This document shows, in pieces, positions 61,098 to 64,000 of a DNA stretch of 64,000 nucleotides. The position numbers were made by a program, and so were the translations under genes. The stretch lies in NCBI GenBank assembly GCA_963720705.1, contig CAVRGJ010000007.1, positions 620,001 to 684,000 on the forward strand, in the 5' to 3' direction. How positions within the stretch are numbered: position 1 is the first letter of the stretch; each line of letters starts with the position of its first letter. The DNA comes from DASWJZ01 sp963720705 (GTDB taxonomy: Bacteria > Pseudomonadota > Alphaproteobacteria > Rhizobiales > Afifellaceae). Below the pieces are notes generated by a model that saw nothing but the letters and a program-made list of their open reading frames with translations, did no database searches and had not been told where the DNA came from.

Positions 61098-61988
61098 CTA
61101 TGCATTTCTCGCAGCCCATTCGGCGTCGGCCGCTGCGATCTCCCGCCACGTTACCTCGATGACCTCGGAGGGTACCGGAAGGAGCGATTCTTCGGGGCGG
61201 TCGTAGCGCGGCGTCGCCGCGATAAGCGCGGCGCTATAGGGATGGCGCGGCGCGGAAAAGAGGCTCGCCACGTCGGCGTCCTCCACGATACGCCCGCCGA
61301 AGAGCACGCTGACGTTCTGGCAAATCTTGGCGACGACGCCGAGGTCGTGCGTGACGAAGAGGAGCGCCGTGCGGTGACGCGCTTGCATTTCGGCGATCAG
61401 GCGAAGAATCTGCTTCTGCACGGTCACGTCGAGCGCCGTCGTCGGCTCGTCGGCCACGATGAGCTTCGGCTCGGCCGCGAAGGCGGAGGCGATCAGAACG
61501 CGCTGGCGCATGCCGCCGGAAAGCTGATGCGGATAGCTCGCCAGCGCGCGCTCCGGATCGCCGATGTGCACCTCGGCAAGAAGATTGAGCGCGCGCTCGC
61601 GCGCGTCGCCGCGTGAAAGGCCGAGGATTGCTGTCAGGCGGTCGGTGATCTGACTCTCGACGCGGCGCACCGGGTTGAACGCCGTCAGCGGGTCTTGCGG
61701 GATGAATGCCGAGGTTTGCGCAATGAGCCGGCGGCGCTGCCGCTCCCCCATTGCAAGAAGGTCCTGGCCGACAAGGTGGACCGACCCGCCGATGACGGCG
61801 ACGGCGCGCGGCAGAATATCGAAGATCGTCTTGCCGACCATCGTCTTGCCGGCGCCGCTCTCGCCGACAAGTCCCCTCACCTCGCCCGGATGGACGGCAA
61901 GGCTGATGCCGCGCAGGAGGCGCTTCCCCTTGTCGTGCCGCAGCCCGACCGAAAGGTCGCTGATATCGAGGTAAGCGCTCCCGCTCAT
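61098..61988 (-). CDS. dipeptide/oligopeptide ABC transporter ATPase (DppD/OppD type)
   Basis: The product is 296 residues from the ATG at 61988. Walker A GESGAGKTM, FIPQDPLTAFNPVRRVESQI, signature QLSGGMRQRVLIASAFA, Walker B LIVADEPTTALD. The DppD-type C-terminal segment includes SAPRHPYSAALIAATPR. The start overlaps the permease stop by four bases. Confidence 0.92.
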   Translation of the reverse strand: MSGSAYLDISDLSVGLRHDKGKRLLRGISLAVHPGEVRGLVGESGAGKTMVGKTIFDILPRAVAVIGGSVHLVGQDLLAMGERQRRRLIAQTSAFIPQDPLTAFNPVRRVESQITDRLTAILGLSRGDARERALNLLAEVHIGDPERALASYPHQLSGGMRQRVLIASAFAAEPKLIVADEPTTALDVTVQKQILRLIAEMQARHRTALLFVTHDLGVVAKICQNVSVLFGGRIVEDADVASLFSAPRHPYSAALIAATPRYDRPEESLLPVPSEVIEVTWREIAAADAEWAARNA

Positions 61989-62836
61989 TGGAGCACCGGA
62001 TCGAAGCGGTCTTTCAGTCCCTCGCCGAGCTGCCCGAACGCGAGCACGGTCAGAAAGAGCACGATCAGCGGAAACACCAGCACCCACCAGGCGAAATGGA
62101 TGATGGTGCGGCCCTCTGCAATCATGCCGCCCCAGGTCGGGGCGTCGGTCGAGATCGAAAGGTTCACGAAGGAGAGGATCGCCTCGACGATCACCGCGAT
62201 TCCCATTTCAAGCGACAGCAGCGCGACGATCGTCGGCAGCACGTTCGGCATCACTTCCTTGATGAGGATGGTCATCTCGGAGAAGCCGGCGACCCTAGCG
62301 CTGTCGAGATAGTCCATGCGGCTCTGGCCGAGGGTCTCGGCGCGCACCACGCGACAAAAGCGTATCCAGTCGATCGCTACGATGGCGATGATGACCGAGC
62401 GGAGGCCGGGCCCGAGCACAGCCACGAGCAGAATGGAGAAGAGAACCGGCGGGAAGGCCATCCAGATATCGACGATCCGCGACACGATCTGGTCGAGGAG
62501 CCCACGATAGTAGCCGGCTAGAAGTCCGAAGAACGAGCCGATGATGCAGGCCAATGGCGCGGCGACGAAGGCGACGGTGAGTGCGATCCGGCTGCCGTAG
62601 ATTACGCGCGAGAGCACGTCGCGGCCGAGGTCGTCCGTGCCAAGCAGATAGGCGGGATCGGAGCCCGCCAGCCAGGCCGGAGGGAGACGGCCGCTCAACA
62701 AATCCTGCGCCAGCGGATCGTGCGGTGCGATGAGCGGCGCGAAGAGCGCGCACGCCACGACCACTGCGAGCCAGGAGCCCGCGATGATCAGCCGCCACGA
62801 GCGCGCGCGCCGCCGGTGGAAGACTGCCTCAGCCAT
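61985..62836 (-). CDS. dipeptide/oligopeptide ABC transporter permease (DppC type)
   Basis: The product is 283 residues from the ATG at 62836. Membrane segments include LIIAGSWLAVVVACALFAPLIA and LACIIGSFFGLLAGYY. The DppC pattern LLGTDDLGRDVLSRVIYGSRIAL, and the coupling loop DYLDSARVAGFSEMTILIKEVMPNVLP, are clear. Its start overlaps the DppB stop by eight bases. Confidence 0.92.
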   Translation of the reverse strand: MAEAVFHRRRARSWRLIIAGSWLAVVVACALFAPLIAPHDPLAQDLLSGRLPPAWLAGSDPAYLLGTDDLGRDVLSRVIYGSRIALTVAFVAAPLACIIGSFFGLLAGYYRGLLDQIVSRIVDIWMAFPPVLFSILLVAVLGPGLRSVIIAIVAIDWIRFCRVVRAETLGQSRMDYLDSARVAGFSEMTILIKEVMPNVLPTIVALLSLEMGIAVIVEAILSFVNLSISTDAPTWGGMIAEGRTIIHFAWWVLVFPLIVLFLTVLAFGQLGEGLKDRFDPVLQ

Positions 62837-63840
62837 GACGGAGCCGCGGATTGAGGAGCGCATAGAGGAGATCGACGCCAAGATTGATCGCGACGAAGAG
62901 GACGGCGAAGAGGAGCACGATCCCCTGGATCAGCGGGAGGTCGCGGTTGATGACCGCGTCTATCGCGAGGTTGCCGAGCCCCTCATAGGAGAAGATGCGC
63001 TCCACGATCACCGTTCCGCCGATGAGGAAGGTGAGCTGCACGCCGGTCAGCGTCAGCGTCGGCAGAAGCGCGTTGCGCAGCGCGTCGTGGAGGATGACAC
63101 GGCTCTCCGAAAATCCCTTGGTGCGCGCGAGCATCACGTAGTCGAGACCCATGGTCTCCTTCAGCGCCGATTTCAGAAGCTGTGCGATCACCGCCGCAAG
63201 CGGCAGCGCCAGCGCGAGCGCCGGCATCAGCATGTGCGCCAGCAGGTCCGCCGTGATGTCGAAGCGGAGCCGAAGGACGCTTTCGACGAGATAGAACTGG
63301 CTGACGAAAGGGAGATCGAGCGACGGCGTCACCCGACCGGAAATCTCGAAGACCGGTATCGGCGACGCCGAATGCGAGAATCAGCGCCAGGCTCCAAAGG
63401 AAATCCGGCACCGAGAGCGCGATCCCGCTCACGACGTCGACGCCGGTCTCGAGCGGCGTTTCGCGCCAGCGCGTCGCAAGAAACGCCAGCGTGACGCCGA
63501 GAACGTTGGCGATGAGGAGCGCGAGCGCGCTCAGCTCCAGCGTCGCCGGGAGCCGGTTCAAGACGATGGAAAGGACGTTCTGGCGCAGCGAGATCGACGT
63601 GCCGAAGTCGCCGTGCAGCACGTTTCCGAGCCAGATGACGAATTGCTCGAAGATGGAGCGGTCAAGCCCGTAGAGCGCGCGCAGCCGATCGATATCCTGT
63701 TGCGACGCGCCGGGCGGCAGCATCATGGCGATCGGATTGCCGGGGGCGACCCGGATCACGATGAAGACGATCACCGCGACGCCGAAAAGCGTGATCAGCG
63801 TGGTCAGGCTTCGGGTGAGGAGCGCCCGCAGCGCGGTCAT
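62829..63840 (-). pseudogene. dipeptide/oligopeptide ABC permease (DppB type), one-base frameshift
   Basis: The first frame gives the DppB start (LITLFGVAVIVFIVIRVAPGNPIAMMLPPGA, LYGLDRSIFEQFVIWLGNVLHGDFGTSI). After LALILAFGV the frame slips near 63366. The other frame continues PIPVFEISGRVTPSLDLPFVSQFYLVESVLRLRF and the coupling-loop region GLDYVMLARTKGFSESRVILHDALRNALLPT. Removing one base near 63366-63370 gives one chain of normal length (about 336 residues). It is the first gene of the unit in this window; no peptide-binding protein is present before the window ends. Real decay or a read error are both possible. Confidence 0.85.
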
Positions 63841-63870
63841 CGGGAGGCGACTCCCCGATCATCAACGCGT

Positions 63871-63973
63871 GTCATCCTCGGGCGAAACGAAGCGGAGACC
63901 CGAGGACCCAGAAGCAGCTAGCCAGTGTGGCGATCTGGGTCCTCGGCTCTCGCTCCGCTCGGCCGAGGATGAC
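63871..63973. repeat. REP-like inverted-repeat element, copy 4
   Basis: GTCATCCTCGG and CCGAGGATGAC are the outer inverted arms, and GAGGACCCAG and CTGGGTCCTC the inner ones. The same nested design as copy 3 is seen, at the upstream side of the dppB gene. The end of the window follows. Confidence 0.82.
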
Positions 63974-64000
63974 GCTGTGTATGAACGACCTCCGTCGGCG

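Overview
The window is GC-rich chromosomal DNA of an alphaproteobacterium, most likely of the order Hyphomicrobiales (Rhizobiales). The best evidence is the gene order ntrB-ntrC-ntrY-ntrX-dat-hfq-hflX-mazG, followed by rlpA-dac-tmk-holB-metG-tatD-phnP-like. Both blocks are typical of that group. No rRNA, CRISPR array or plasmid origin was seen. The species cannot be named from the sequence.

Region 1 (1-24.3 kb) is core genome. It holds the end of a Coq10-type gene, a GIY-YIG protein, cinA/pncC and a frameshifted ispDF. The two nitrogen two-component pairs NtrBC and NtrYX follow, then a D-amino-acid transaminase, hfq, hflX and mazG. Next comes a cell-wall and DNA-replication block on the minus strand (rlpA, D,D-carboxypeptidase, tmk, holB, metG, tatD, MBL hydrolase), with a PAS-GGDEF-EAL gene on the plus strand between metG and tatD. 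Two small exported proteins precede a tRNA-Ser(TGA); one ends in a metzincin-like zinc signature.

Region 2 (24.3-33.9 kb) is an integrated mobile element of 9,383 bp. It is bounded by perfect 191-bp direct repeats that begin in the 3' end of tRNA-Ser. It carries a P4-type integrase, an AlpA regulator, a winged-helix protein, a terminase-small-subunit-like protein and an XkdF-like capsid-protease relative, but no other recognisable virion genes. It therefore looks like a phage satellite or a reduced prophage. Its tRNA-proximal end carries a tightly overlapped five-gene operon centred on a TIGR04255-family protein. This is the best candidate in the window for an undescribed (possibly defence) system.

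Region 3 (33.9-53 kb) is catabolic and transport DNA. A minus-strand unit has a sugar ABC importer, an IclR regulator, 5-dehydro-4-deoxyglucarate dehydratase, a 2-hydroxyacid dehydrogenase and an LVIVD-repeat protein. A matched 36-bp operator-like element lies before both the transporter and the dehydratase. Next are two aldo/keto reductases (one fused to RidA), a complete Liv-type branched-chain amino-acid/amide importer, a DoeB/AspA-like deacylase, an amidotransferase-like protein, FucU and an IS110 remnant.

Region 4 (53-64 kb) encodes an amino-acid ABC permease and binding protein, a class-V aminotransferase, a class-I aminotransferase, an LLM flavin monooxygenase, an HpaI-type aldolase, a MarR regulator and a Dpp-type importer. 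A shared TTCAAGCTTGAA palindrome lies in two promoter regions, and four REP-like inverted repeats lie between genes. Four conserved genes in the window (ispDF, AKR-RidA, DoeB-like, dppB) are each split by a one-base shift. One of these lies in a G homopolymer, so sequencing or assembly error is a serious possibility.
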